Below, one piece after another: positions 25,437 to 36,419 of a stretch of DNA of 64,000 bases. Made by a program: the position numbers and the translations under genes. The notes below the pieces were generated by a model. That model saw only the letters and a program-made list of their open reading frames with translations, was not told where the DNA came from and made no database searches. This DNA is from Blastomyces gilchristii SLH14081 (taxonomy: Eukaryota; Ascomycota; Eurotiomycetes; Onygenales; Ajellomycetaceae), in assembly GCF_000003855.2 (NCBI RefSeq), contig NW_003101670.1:644841-708840 (forward strand), written 5' to 3'. The first letter of the stretch is position 1. The number at the start of each line of letters is the position of its first letter.

Positions 25437-25789
25437 CTATGCTGAATAGATCAGTATAATATTGATAGATCTTATATAATAAAGAGAAAAATGTTAGAGA
25501 AGAAAAGAAAGAGAAAGTGTGAGAATCAGTGATCAGAATGAATATTTATACACATATATAATGATGTATGCAGTGGAGCTTCAGGGCGGAAGAATCTATA
25601 CACATTCATGGCGGCTGAGGATCAGCAATTGAGAATGACTGAGAATCGGAGTGTACACATTCGTGGCGGCCGAGGATCGGCGATCGAGAATGGCCAAGAA
25701 TCGGAGTGTACGCGTTCGAGAGTGGAGCGGAAGAATCTATGAAGTGTAACGGAATAGTCTATATGATTGATCGGGCGCAGCCCGCCACA
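25437..25789 (-). repeat. 5' LTR of B4
   Basis: 353 bp, TGTAAGA...GCCCGCCACA in this orientation. Its right two-thirds keep CpG and GG (GGCGGCCGAGGATCGG), in contrast to the partner LTR at 11755-12117. Confidence 0.9.
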
Positions 25790-27692
25790 TAGACTGCTGT
25801 CTATCATGGCTTTTATATTATACATATTATCAATCACAGTAAATACAAGAATTATATTCATTGTTATTTTCTCTTCAAATTATTATCATCTGATCTCTTC
25901 AAGCTTCTGTTTACAAATTTGAACAGAAGCTAATCTTTTCTCTGTTTTATCAGAACATTCTCATAGTTATCTTCTGAATCTTTCTTCAATACAATGTGAT
26001 TGATGTGAACAGACATTGATTCATTCTTTAAGTGAGAAGGTATATAGACTGATCAGCAGTTAAGAGTAATATATTCTGATCAGTTACAGTTGATATATAC
26101 TTTTCATTGACATTAATCAGTGACTTCTTCAGAAGTGATTCTAGAAACTCAGAAGCCTGTTCAGATAACAGAGACTCTTACCTATACATAGATATTCAAG
26201 TCTACTCAGTTCATAACATCTGCATCATTGTTGTTATTTCTCAGTACAGATGTATATGTGACTGAGATGTAACATCTTCAGTCACTATTCTATATACTCT
26301 TAAGCTTGATAAGATAATCATTCAATGTTCAGAGTTGTATACAGAAATCTTCATAAGTCTAGTCTTCATTTACACTTATAAGAATCTGTAAGAGTTTAAA
26401 GAATAATATCTTCTTAAGTATACTAATCTTTATTCAGTTCTTTCAAGATTGATCACCTGCTTCTAGAATCTTGATATTGAAGTCAGAAATGAATGTTATA
26501 AGAGAAGTATTTCTCTGTCAGATACTCTGTAATCAATCTAATACTTTCTATTGCATAGCAGTGTCTTGAAACAGAATATCAAGATATTTGATAATATTAT
26601 CAGATATTTATAACACTGATTCATATGCTTTGATTCATAAATGAAACTTCTGTTTCACATGATTCTTCAATTGTTCATTGATATATCAATCATGATTAAT
26701 TAGTAAACTGATAACATGTTCATCTACACTTAGTTTCACAAGCATTTTTAATCTTTATGATGAGTAGAGAGTGAGATCAGAAGTATTAAAATATATAGAA
26801 GCATTTAAGTATTTCTTCAGTATTTATATTATATTTATATTTGATTTTGTTGATGTTGAGATTATCTATACAGAGGTTTCTTATTAAGATAATTACTGAA
26901 TCTCTTCATATTAACATTGTTAAGTTACATGTATATCAGCTATCTATTACTGTTATAATTTTAACATTACTCAGAGTCACTGTGACACTGCATCTATGCT
27001 TATATTTAAGAGTTCTCTCATATTATCAGTAGACATAGCTGTATTATTCATCAGATGTGTGTAATTATATAAATATCTTATATATCTGTATCAGAACTCT
27101 CAGATCTTTTATTGACATTCTCTTTGTAAGATCTTGTTCTCTTCATAAGATCTTGTTACAGAGTCAGAGTAACTGATAAGTAAGCTTCTATCTAAGAACT
27201 CAGTGTCTGCTTAACTATTTAATCATTTCTCTATTTCTTATACATTGTTATATGTTCAGATATCTTTTTGATGAATAATCATTTCTAATAAGAAGATAAT
27301 GAATGTTTTTCAAGTGTAAGAAGCCTATGCTGAATAGATCAGTATAATATTTATAGATCTTATATAACAAAGTAAAAAATGTTAAAGAAGAAAAAGAAAG
27401 AGAAAGTACAAGAATCAGTGATTGAAGTGAATATTTATACATATACACAGTGTGTATATGATAAAGCTTCAGAGCAGAAGAATAGAAATTCTGTGAGTTT
27501 TTCAGCTGAGAATTGATAATTGAGAATGACTGAGAATCGGAGCTTTCAGTGAAATCTATGAAGTGTAAAGAAATAGTCTATATAATAATTAGAAGAATCA
27601 GCAATTGAGAATGACTAAGAATTAAAGCTTTTAGCAGAATCTATGAAGTGTAAAGAAATAGTCTATATAATAATCAGACGCAGCCTGTCACA
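25790..27692 (-). mobile_element. Family B copy B3, segment 3 of 3 (protease, gag, 5' LTR)
   Basis: Resumes B3 after insertion B4. The minus strand starts in the protease region (AMIDSS near 25,800), continues through the gag remnants and ends with the 5' LTR at 27315-27692. B3 sits in the leader of another B copy (B5). Confidence 0.8.
27315..27692 (-). repeat. 5' LTR of B3
   Basis: 378 bp, beginning TGTAAGAAGCC and ending GCCTGTCACA. It contains an internal duplication of the GAGAATGACTNAGAAT segment plus the adjacent TCTATGAAGTGTAAAG block, which makes it the longest B LTR here. Confidence 0.85.
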
Positions 27693-28049
27693 GTTTTCTT
27701 ATTTCTTACATATTGTTATATGTTTGAATATCTTCTCAATAAATAATTATTTCTAATGAGAAGATAATGAATGTTTTCCAAGTATAAGAGATGATAGGCC
27801 TACACTGAAAAGATCAGTATTAATATATAGATTTTATATAACGAAAGTGACAAACATTAGAGAAGTAAAATAAAAGAGAAAGTATGAGAATTAGCAATCA
27901 GAGTAGATATTTATACACATATGAGATAAAGCTTCAGAGTAAAAGAAATGTGTATAAGATAAAGCTTCAGAGTGAAAGAATAGAAACTCTGTGAGTTCTT
28001 CAGCTGAGAATTGATGACTGAGAATCAGAGCTTTCAGTAGAAATCTATG
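27693..28049 (-). mobile_element. Family B copy B5: leader and left part of its LTR
   Basis: 27693-27782 matches the leader next to the gag-side LTR of other B copies. An LTR begins at 27783 (TATAAGAG, decayed from TGTAAGAG) and is cut at 28049 by the B6 insertion. Its last 48 bases continue at 33757-33804. Confidence 0.75.
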
Positions 28050-28359
28050 TGTGGCGGGCTGCGCCTGATCAATCATATAGACTATTCCATTACACTCCAC
28101 AGATTCCAACCGCTTCATTCTCGAACGCGTACACTCTGATTCTCGGCCATTCTTGATCACCAATCCTCGGCCGTCATGAATGCATATAGATTCTTCCGCC
28201 CTGAAGCCTCACTGCATACACTATCACATGCATGTATAAATATTCACTTTGATTGCTGATTCTTGCACTTTCTCTTTCTTTTCCTTCTCTAATGTTTTTC
28301 TCTTTATTATATAAGATCTATTAATATTATATCAATCTATTCAGTGTAGATCTCTTACA
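28050..28359 (+). repeat. 5' LTR of B6
   Basis: 310 bp, TGTGGCGGGCTGCGCC...CTCTTACA. The first 180 bases keep CpG and GG. The partner LTR, equal in length, has lost nearly all of them. Confidence 0.92.
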
Positions 28360-28399
28360 CTAGAAAAATGTTCATCATCTTCTTATTAGAAATGATTAT

Positions 28400-31300
28400 A
28401 CACACATCATCTTCTCATTAGAAATGATTATTCATCAAGAGATATTTAAATGCATAACAATATGTAAGAAAGAGAAACAATTAGTTAAAGTGAACACTGA
28501 GTTCTTAGATAGAAGCTTACTCATCAGTCACTCTGACCCTGTAATAAGATCTTATAAAGTGAATGTCAGTGAAAGATCTGAGAGTTCTAATACTCAGATT
28601 TATAAGATATTTATATAATTACATCTCTGATGATTAATATAACCATCTCTAATAATAATATGAAACTCTTGAACATGAGTATAGATGTGATGTCACAGTG
28701 ACTCTGAGCAATATTGAAATTACAACAATAACAGATAGCAGATATACACACAACTCAGTAACTTCAATATGAAGAGATTTAATAATTAACTCATGCAATT
28801 TCAACATCTACAGAATTAAATGTAAAAGCACTGAAGAAATACTTAGATGCTCTTATATATTTCAATACTTCTGATCTCACTCTCTACTCATCATGAAGAA
28901 TGAAAATGCTTGCAAAACTGAGTGTAGATGAAGATGTCATCAGTTCATTAATCAATCAAGATTAATATATTAATGAATAATTGAAGAATCACATGAAACA
29001 GAAGTTTTATTCATGAATAAAAGCATATGAATCAGTGTTGTGAATATCTGATAATATTATTAAATATTTTAATATTCTGTTCTGAGACACTGCTATATAA
29101 CAGAACATGTTAGATTGATTACAGAGTATCTGATAGAGAAATACTTCTCTTATAACATTCATCTCTGACTTCAATATTAAGATTCTAGAAGCAGGTGATC
29201 AGTCTTGAGAAGATTGAATGAAGATTAGCATGCTTAAGAAGACATTGACTTTTGAACTCTTACAGACTCTTATAAGTGTAAATAAAGACCAGACTTATAA
29301 AGACTTCTGCACACAGCTTCAGACAATGAATGACTGTCTTATCAAGCTCAAGAGTATATAGAACAGTGATAGAAGATATTACACTTCAGTCACTTATATA
29401 TTTACACTGAAGAACAGTAATGATGCAGATGCTATAAACTGAATAGATTCAAATGTCTATGCATAAGCAAGAGTTTCTGTCATTTAAATAGACTTTCAAG
29501 TTTCTGAGATCACTTCTGAACAAGTTGCTGATCAATGTTAATATGAAGTATACATTAACTATAACTGATTAGAACACATTGCTTTCAACTGCTGATTAAC
29601 CTATATGTCTTCACACTTGAGAGAAAGATTAGTATCTTCTCATTCAAAGAATGAATCAGTGTCTGTCTATGTCAATCACATTGCAGTGAAGAAAGATTTG
29701 AAAGATAACTATAAAGATGCTCTGATGAAACAGGGAAAAGATTAGCTTCTGTTCAAATTTATAAACAGAAGCTTGAAGAGATCAGATAACAATAATTTGA
29801 AAAGAAAATAATAATGAATGTAATTCTTGTATCTACTGTGATTGATAATATATATAATATGAAAGCCATGATAGACAGCAGTCTATGTCACTATGCAATG
29901 ATAAAATCTTCAGTTGTAAGATGTTATAACCTTCATTGTATTCTCTTATCAAAATCTCAACTTCTTGCAGAATTTAATAGTCTAAAAGATGTTTACATCT
30001 GTTACATGATAAAACTAAATATAGATATTAAAGAATATCAGTATAAAGATGTCTATATATATAAAGTTGATAATCTTGATTATAATCTAATGTTAGAACT
30101 TATCTGATTATCTGAACAAGACATCTTATTGAACATTTGAAACAGGAGTTTAATATTCTCTAATAATAATAGAATTCATGAAGATGATATTCATAAGACT
30201 ATAAACCTAACATAGATCTCTGTCAATACTTATGAAATGCTCTGAAAAAGAAGTTATTAAAACTGCTGATAAAGTCACTGATAGTAGAATTATATATCAA
30301 TCTATTCTATCAGTCTGACTAATATCAAGAAAGCTCTAGAAAAGTTATTCTGTACTATAATAACAGATTCTCACACAAAACTCTCTCAATAATATCATGA
30401 ATATCTAGATATCTTTTAACAAGATAATATTATAAATATATCTTCTTTACAAGACTCAGAAGTGAATCATAGTATTAAGTTAGAAAAGAAGAATGATAAG
30501 AACTGTGAGTCATTATAAGACTCTCTTTATAATATGTCTTGAGATGAACTTCTTCTTCTTCAGAAGACACTTAATAATCTGTTGAATAAGAGATTTATAT
30601 ATATTAACAACTCTTTTACTGCAGCTTCTATTCTCTTTGTAAAGAAGCTAGATGAAGAACTTCAATTCTGTGTGAACTACTGAGATCTGAACAGATTAAC
30701 AAAGAAAGATTGATATCTCTTATCTCTCATCAATGAAACTCTAGCATAGATTGAGTGAGCTCAATGATTTATAAAGCTAGATGTCATCACTGTGTTTTAT
30801 AAGATTTGTATTACTGAAGAAGATGAATAACTTACAGTATTCTGAACATATTATAACCTCTTTGAATGAATAGTCACACTCTTTGAACTGACTAATACTT
30901 TCAGTATATTTCAGAAGTATATTAACTGAGCACTCTGAGATTTTCTTGATAAGTTTGTATCTACTTATCTAGATAACATTCTCATCTTCACTAATAAATT
31001 CAGAAAAGAGTATTAAGAGCATGTGTGAAGAATATTATAATAACTATGAGAAGCAGAACTATCAATTGATATTAATAAGTGTAATTTCAAAGTTAAGAGT
31101 ACTAAATACTTAGATTTCATCATAGAAGCTGATAAGAAGATTTGAATGAATTCTGAGAAGATCTCTGTTATCTTTGAATGAGAAGCTTCACATACTGTGA
31201 AAGATGTATGAAGCTTTATTGAATTCACTAACTTCTATTAATGATTTATATAAAACTTCTCAGATATTGTAAGATCACTTACAGATCTTACTAAGAAAGA

Positions 31301-33440
31301 CTCAGTATTTCAATAATCAGTGAATACTGAAGCTGTATTTACACAGATGAAGAAGATGTTTATTAATATCTCTCTACTGATAATATTTGATTCTGATTAT
31401 AAGATAGTTGTTGAGACTGATTTCTCTGACTATATAATAGAAGAAGTGATATTATAATATAATGATAAAGATATTCTATAATTATATGTCTTCATATTTA
31501 AGAAACTGAGTCTCAATGAATGTAATTATGAGATCTATGATAAGCAACTTCTTACAATTATATACTGTTTAGAAGAATGAGACTCTGAACTCTGAAGTAT
31601 CTCTGAATTTAAGATAATCACAGATTATAAGAATCTTAAATACTTTATAACTACTTATAAACTTACTGAATAATAGATATGATGATCTGAGTTCTTAAGC
31701 TGCTTTTATTTTATAATACACTACTATCTCAGCAGCTAGAACTCAATGACAGATACTCTCTTATAATGAGAGTAAGATATACCTTCTGATGTAGCAGACA
31801 CTTATTTAATAAACTGAGAACACTAACTTCTAGATCTGAAGATATTAGTTGATCAAGATAGAACAACTCATGACATTGTATACACTTCTCTGATTAGAAT
31901 ACTTTCTCTTCAAACTAACACTGATACTGATATTAACACTGATATCTCAACTTCTTCTGAATCTATACTAGATGAATTATAACATGTAACAGCTTAAACT
32001 GATGAACTTCTTTAAGCACTCACTAAAGCAGTATGATAAGAAGCACTCTGATTTCTCTCAGAACTATGTATAAGAACTGACATCTTAGAATGTTCAATTA
32101 ATAATAATAATATTCTATAATTCTGTGAATGATACTGAGTCTCTCACTCTGAACTCTTATACACTTGAATAATGTAAGAGATGCATGATTTATATATAAC
32201 TGATTATTCAGACTATGAATAACTGTATAGAATGATCTTCTGAGAATTCTACTGATCTGAGATATTAAATAGTATCAGATACTTTATCTGAAACTGTAAC
32301 TATTATTCTTCTATCATCTTGTAAAAGAACTGTAGAAAAGATCTGCTGAAACTGCTTGATATCTCTGATAGAATCTAGTGAGATGTGATAATTAACTTCA
32401 CTATCAATCTCTCTGAGAGTAAGAGTTGTAGAAACATTCTAGTCATTATAAATTAATTGAGTAAAGATATAATATTGAAATCTTGTAATAAAATGAATAC
32501 TGAATAAGTTACTGAAGCTTTTTTATAAAGTCTATTTTATTAGATATATGAATTACTGAGATTTATAGTATCAGATCAGAGCTGTTAATTTATAAGTACT
32601 CTCTGAATAAGAATCTGTTAAGTTCTCAAGATTATATACTATCTGTCAACTGTCTATCACTCTGAGACTGATAATATGTCAGAATGAATAATTCAGACTA
32701 TGAAGAATTATCTTTATAAGTTCTATAATCACTTATAAGACAATTGACATGATCTTCTTTTATATACAGAGATTGCTATTACTGATCAAGATATTATTTC
32801 AACAGATATAAGCCTGTTCTTTCTTATATATAGATATTATATAAAAGTACTGAATCTTCTAAAGACTATACAGTTCACACTGAATCTCTGCAGTCTGATT
32901 GAAATCACTGATAATATAATAATGAAGCTCTGAGATGTCTGTAACTAAGCAGAGATCTTCATAATAACTGTGAAATAAGATTAAAAAGATTAAATTAACA
33001 TCTGATGAGATTCTGCAGAGCAGTATAAGATAGAAGACCTTGTATAATTGAATCTCAAGAATATATGAACTATATGTTCATCTTGTACACTAGATTATCA
33101 TCATATCAGGTATAAAGTGATAGAAGTTCTAGATAGTTATAACTACTGTCTTGACATATTATCAGAGATTCATAATATTTTTTATACAAGCTTACTTTAC
33201 TATACTATCATCAATCTGTTCTCTTCTTAACTGACTTTTAATTGACAGCTGTAAGAGATCATAGAAGAAGACAATGAACTTGAGTGAGAGATTGAAGATA
33301 TTCTTAATAAAAGACTTCACAGCTGTAGCTAATAATATCTTATAAAATGAGTTAGCTATAATTAACTGATCTGAACTCTAAGTTCTGTGTTATCTGAAAT
33401 AGTAATTCTTGACTGATGAGAACTACTTCTGAAAGAGAGA
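28400..33440 (+). pseudogene. Decayed gag-pol of B6
   Basis: Gag remnants (about 28,424-29,600) precede a protease-like stretch (open at 29814-30107, with MIDSS at about 29,871 where DSG or DTG is usual). RT follows (FCVNY near 30,670; FELTNTFS near 30,880; YLDNILIFT at 30,966, second catalytic Asp read as Asn), then RNase H (VVETDFSDY near 31,400) and integrase (VSDQS near 32,565; YHSETDNMSEWI near 32,645). Most Trp positions read TGA. No coding capacity remains. Confidence 0.85.
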
Positions 33441-33446
33441 GACTAA

Positions 33447-33756
33447 TATGACAGGCTGCATCTGATCAATTATATAGACTATTTCATTACACTTCACAGA
33501 TTTCAACTGCTTCATTCTTGAATATGTATGCTTCAATTCTCAGCCATTCTCAATTGCTGATTCTTAGCTGCTATAAACATATATAGATTCTTTCACTCTG
33601 AAGCCTCACTGCATATGTCATCACATACATGTATAAATATTTACTTTGATTACTAATTCTCATACTTTCTCTTTCTTTTTCTTCTCTAACATTTTTCTCT
33701 TTGTTATATAAGATCTATCAATATTATACTGATATATTCAGCATAGGCCTCTTACA
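33447..33756 (+). repeat. 3' LTR of B6
   Basis: 310 bp, beginning TATGACAGGC (decayed from TGTGGCGGGC) and ending CTCTTACA, followed by the CTATG duplication. Confidence 0.9.
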
Positions 33757-33804
33757 CTATGAAGTGTAATAAAATAATCTTATAATCAGATACAGTCTGT
33801 CATA
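33757..33804 (-). mobile_element. Remainder of the B5 LTR
   Basis: Completes the LTR interrupted at 28049 and ends CTGTCATA (decayed CCGCCACA). This is the right-hand outer limit of the nested B stack. The next 8 bases are the left target duplication of the large hAT element. Confidence 0.8.
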
Positions 33805-34180
33805 GTTATAAGTAGACTGACCGTGTGACCGTGTCTGAGACCAGGATCAAACTTTACAGTTGTCACATTGTCTAAAAGTATTACTTCTAGTCATGATTTG
33901 TGTTCATTACATTGATTTCAAATCCTGTTATTTCACATATTAAAGATCTCAGATTCACTTTTCAAATAAAAATCTAGTCTCAGATAAAGAATATGTTTGA
34001 ATTCTTAGTTACATTTTCATTCTGATCTCATTATTGAAAATGACATTAAATAAGACTATGAAATCATTTCTCACTTACATAATATCATAACATAGTGCTC
34101 ATTTGTTGAAAATTCAACAGAGAGTATTATTAAATATCATTACTTTTCTAAACACAGATCATAATTAATATCATTTTAAT

Positions 34181-34358
34181 TAAAAAAAAAAATATAAAAT
34201 ACAAAAAATATCAAAAAAATAAAAAACAAAACAACAAGAAAAAATCACAACAAAAAAAAAAAAAAAAAAGAGAAAGAAAAAAAGAGAAAGAAAGAGAAAG
34301 AAAAAAAAAAATAAAAGAAAAGAAAAATAAAAATATAAAAAATAAAAACAAAAAAAAA
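34181..34358. repeat. A-rich low-complexity tract in C2
   Basis: Nearly pure A with G/T/C interruptions over about 180 bases. A Phe-rich reverse frame over it is a composition artefact. Confidence 0.85.
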
Positions 34359-34378
34359 TCAAGATTGCAGAGTCACAG

Positions 34379-34556
34379 TGTGGTTCGGGAGAACGTACAA
34401 CCGTCGGATAATAACGCGGCCGCTTCCGAACTACTAGCGTACGAATGTAAAGGGGGCCCTAGCGGCCACTAATTAATTTAGTGTACGAGATTCAATATAT
34501 AAGAAGCCGGTGTACACCTGTAATCATACACTGGCTTAAGCAACCTTTGAATCACA
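34379..34556 (+). repeat. 5' LTR of A2
   Basis: 178 bp, TGTGGTTCGGGAG...GAATCACA. It differs from the 3' LTR by 11 substitutions, all at sites where one or both copies read CG and the other TG or CA, or where the two read CA and TG. Confidence 0.95.
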
Positions 34557-34998
34557 TCTGATAGCATGTCTAAAAACTGGTGAGAAGCACAGACTCCTTC
34601 AGGATGTGATAATTTCATCTACAAAGTGATTTGTAGTTATCATGCCAGTGTGGTCCTAGAAATGCCTCAAAAGATAGTATACAAAGAGCAGTGAGTGGAA
34701 GAGCATCTGATTGATGCTGCTTTGCTTGTTGAAGGAAAAACTCCACACCCAGGCAAATGCCATGTATGCGAACAGATGAGGTGTGAGAAAGGGGATGAGA
34801 GCAGTGAACCAGATTCAAAGGAGTCCGCTCCCTACCCAAAAGAAGGATAAAAGGGGGGGTGGCCACTACCGGAGTCGTATGATGATAACAGAAATCATAT
34901 AATGATATAGCGATAGAATGATATAGCGATATAATAATACAGTGATATAGTGATATAACAATAGACATTGTACAATCAATGAGAAAACCACTGAAATG

Positions 34999-36260
34999 AA
35001 TATCTTCTCTAGCTAATACAAACAACATCCTTCTCTGCTACCTGAACTGGAAGATATGCAGAACCTCTCAGAGAGTTTACTCAAAGCAGTAAGAAAAGCA
35101 GCTGAGACTGCTGAACTGGAATCAAAGCTTCATATGTATATGAGGATTCTAAACAAGATTGAGGCCTTGCATACACAGTGACAGGCTGAGACAGAAGTTA
35201 AACAATAATTGACATTTGCTGCAGATCAAGTATTCACTATGAAGAGCTTCACTGATGCAATCATCATCATCAATAAAAATAGAGAAAACCAGATCTTAGG
35301 CCTGCAGTAGAAGATTGAATATTTACACAGATAGATAACTACACTGAATCTGAAGATCTCATCACAATTGTTCATGATCTCTTCAGAAGTATATACATCA
35401 TCAGAGACTGCTGTGCAGAATGAGAATCTGAGCATGAAATATATCAAGTCAGAAGATCTGCTGAAGCTACTAAGCTTTAATAGTGACTGAAAAAATAATG
35501 CTGCAATCAGCTGACTAAGTCAGATATGATTATATTATTGAATTGAATGTGAACTCACAGATAGACAGTTAATGAAATTTTAACAAGTCTTAAGATCTGC
35601 TGCATTTCTACATGAAAAAGCAAAGTCATTATAAATGACTGATGAAAAGATGAATCTCACAGACTCAGAGTGATATTCATTCTTATAAATATGAAATGAG
35701 TTTTTCAAATGAATCTTGTATAACTTTGAGAAAGTGAATATATAAGATAAGTATTATAAATACTTCACTGAGTGTAGATAAATAAGTAATCTTATATTAT
35801 ACTTCACACACTTCAGCTTACACTATCTTGTATTAAATGAAGAGCTTTTAACATCTTTCTGTTTACAGATCTTCATTCATGATCTTACACCTGAGTTGAG
35901 AGTGAAATGAAAATACTTAACCTTGTAATCAGATACAGTGAAGAAAGCATATAATATTCTTATTATATGAGAATAAGTGAGTCAATTGTAACAGAAAATA
36001 CTGCAATTGAGTATGTCTTAGTGAAGAATAAGTAATCAGACTTCTATAATACAAGTCATATATCTGAATATGATGAATCTAGATCTGAATGCTATCACTA
36101 AAGCACTGAATTCTCTGAAAAAGAAATTCTCTGAGTGAAAATCTTGATATCATAAGCATCAAGCTTGCTTCAACTGTGAATGTCAAAATCATGATATAAA
36201 AGATTGCACTCAGTGTGTACAGTCAAGAGAAGCAAGAGAGTTAAAAAACTAGCAGAATCA
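34999..36260 (+). pseudogene. Decayed gag of A2
   Basis: A gag-like frame starts at ATG 34999 and is interrupted by TGA, TAG and TAA. Near its end a canonical CCHC zinc knuckle is intact (CFNC, four residues, H, four residues, C; 36,166-36,207), as expected for nucleocapsid binding of element RNA. The upstream part is rich in Leu, Glu and Lys and probably helical. Confidence 0.8.
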
Positions 36261-36419
36261 GTGAGTTCAGAGACACTTACTGATATTCTATGAAAAGTCT
36301 TTAAAGTGAAAGAGATGTCTGTGTTAGATGACTCTCTGAATCCTGTGAATACTAAGAGAAAGCAGACTTCTGACTGAGATGCAGACAAGAATGAAGTGAA
36401 CACTCATCTCAATACCTTG

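Larger units (their letters stand above)
11755..25789 (-). mobile_element. Family B Ty3/gypsy LTR retrotransposon, copy B4, with nested insertions
   Basis: A reverse-oriented gypsy element inserted in B3. The 5-bp duplication TAGAC lies at 11750-11754 and 25790-25794. The LTRs (11755-12117 and 25437-25789) begin TGTAAGA and end CCACA/CCATA in this orientation. Reading the minus strand from the right gives gag (25436 down to about 23,660), protease (about 15,690), RT (about 15,030 down to 14,440, with an intact YLDD near 14,580), RNase H (about 14,200-13,800) and integrase (about 13,500-12,400). The LINE (16006-23647) and a hAT-derived element (24593-25098) lie inside it. Frames are broken by many stops. 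Confidence 0.9.
28050..33756 (+). mobile_element. Family B Ty3/gypsy LTR retrotransposon, copy B6
   Basis: A complete 5.7-kb element in the plus orientation, inserted inside the LTR of B5. The duplication CTATG lies at 28045-28049 and 33757-33761. Both LTRs are 310 bp. A polypurine run (GAAAGAGAGAGAC) lies just before the 3' LTR. Internal remnants are gag, protease, RT, RNase H and integrase in Ty3/gypsy order. It is the most complete B copy free of nested insertions. It is heavily interrupted by stops. Confidence 0.9.

Noticed and set aside
25622..25861. 79-codon reverse-strand frame crossing an LTR end
   Set aside because: Chimera made by insertion of B4 into the B3 protease region. The first half is protease (MIDSS) and the rest is LTR sequence.
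34180..34362. Phe-rich reverse-strand frame
   Set aside because: Translation of an A-rich low-complexity tract.
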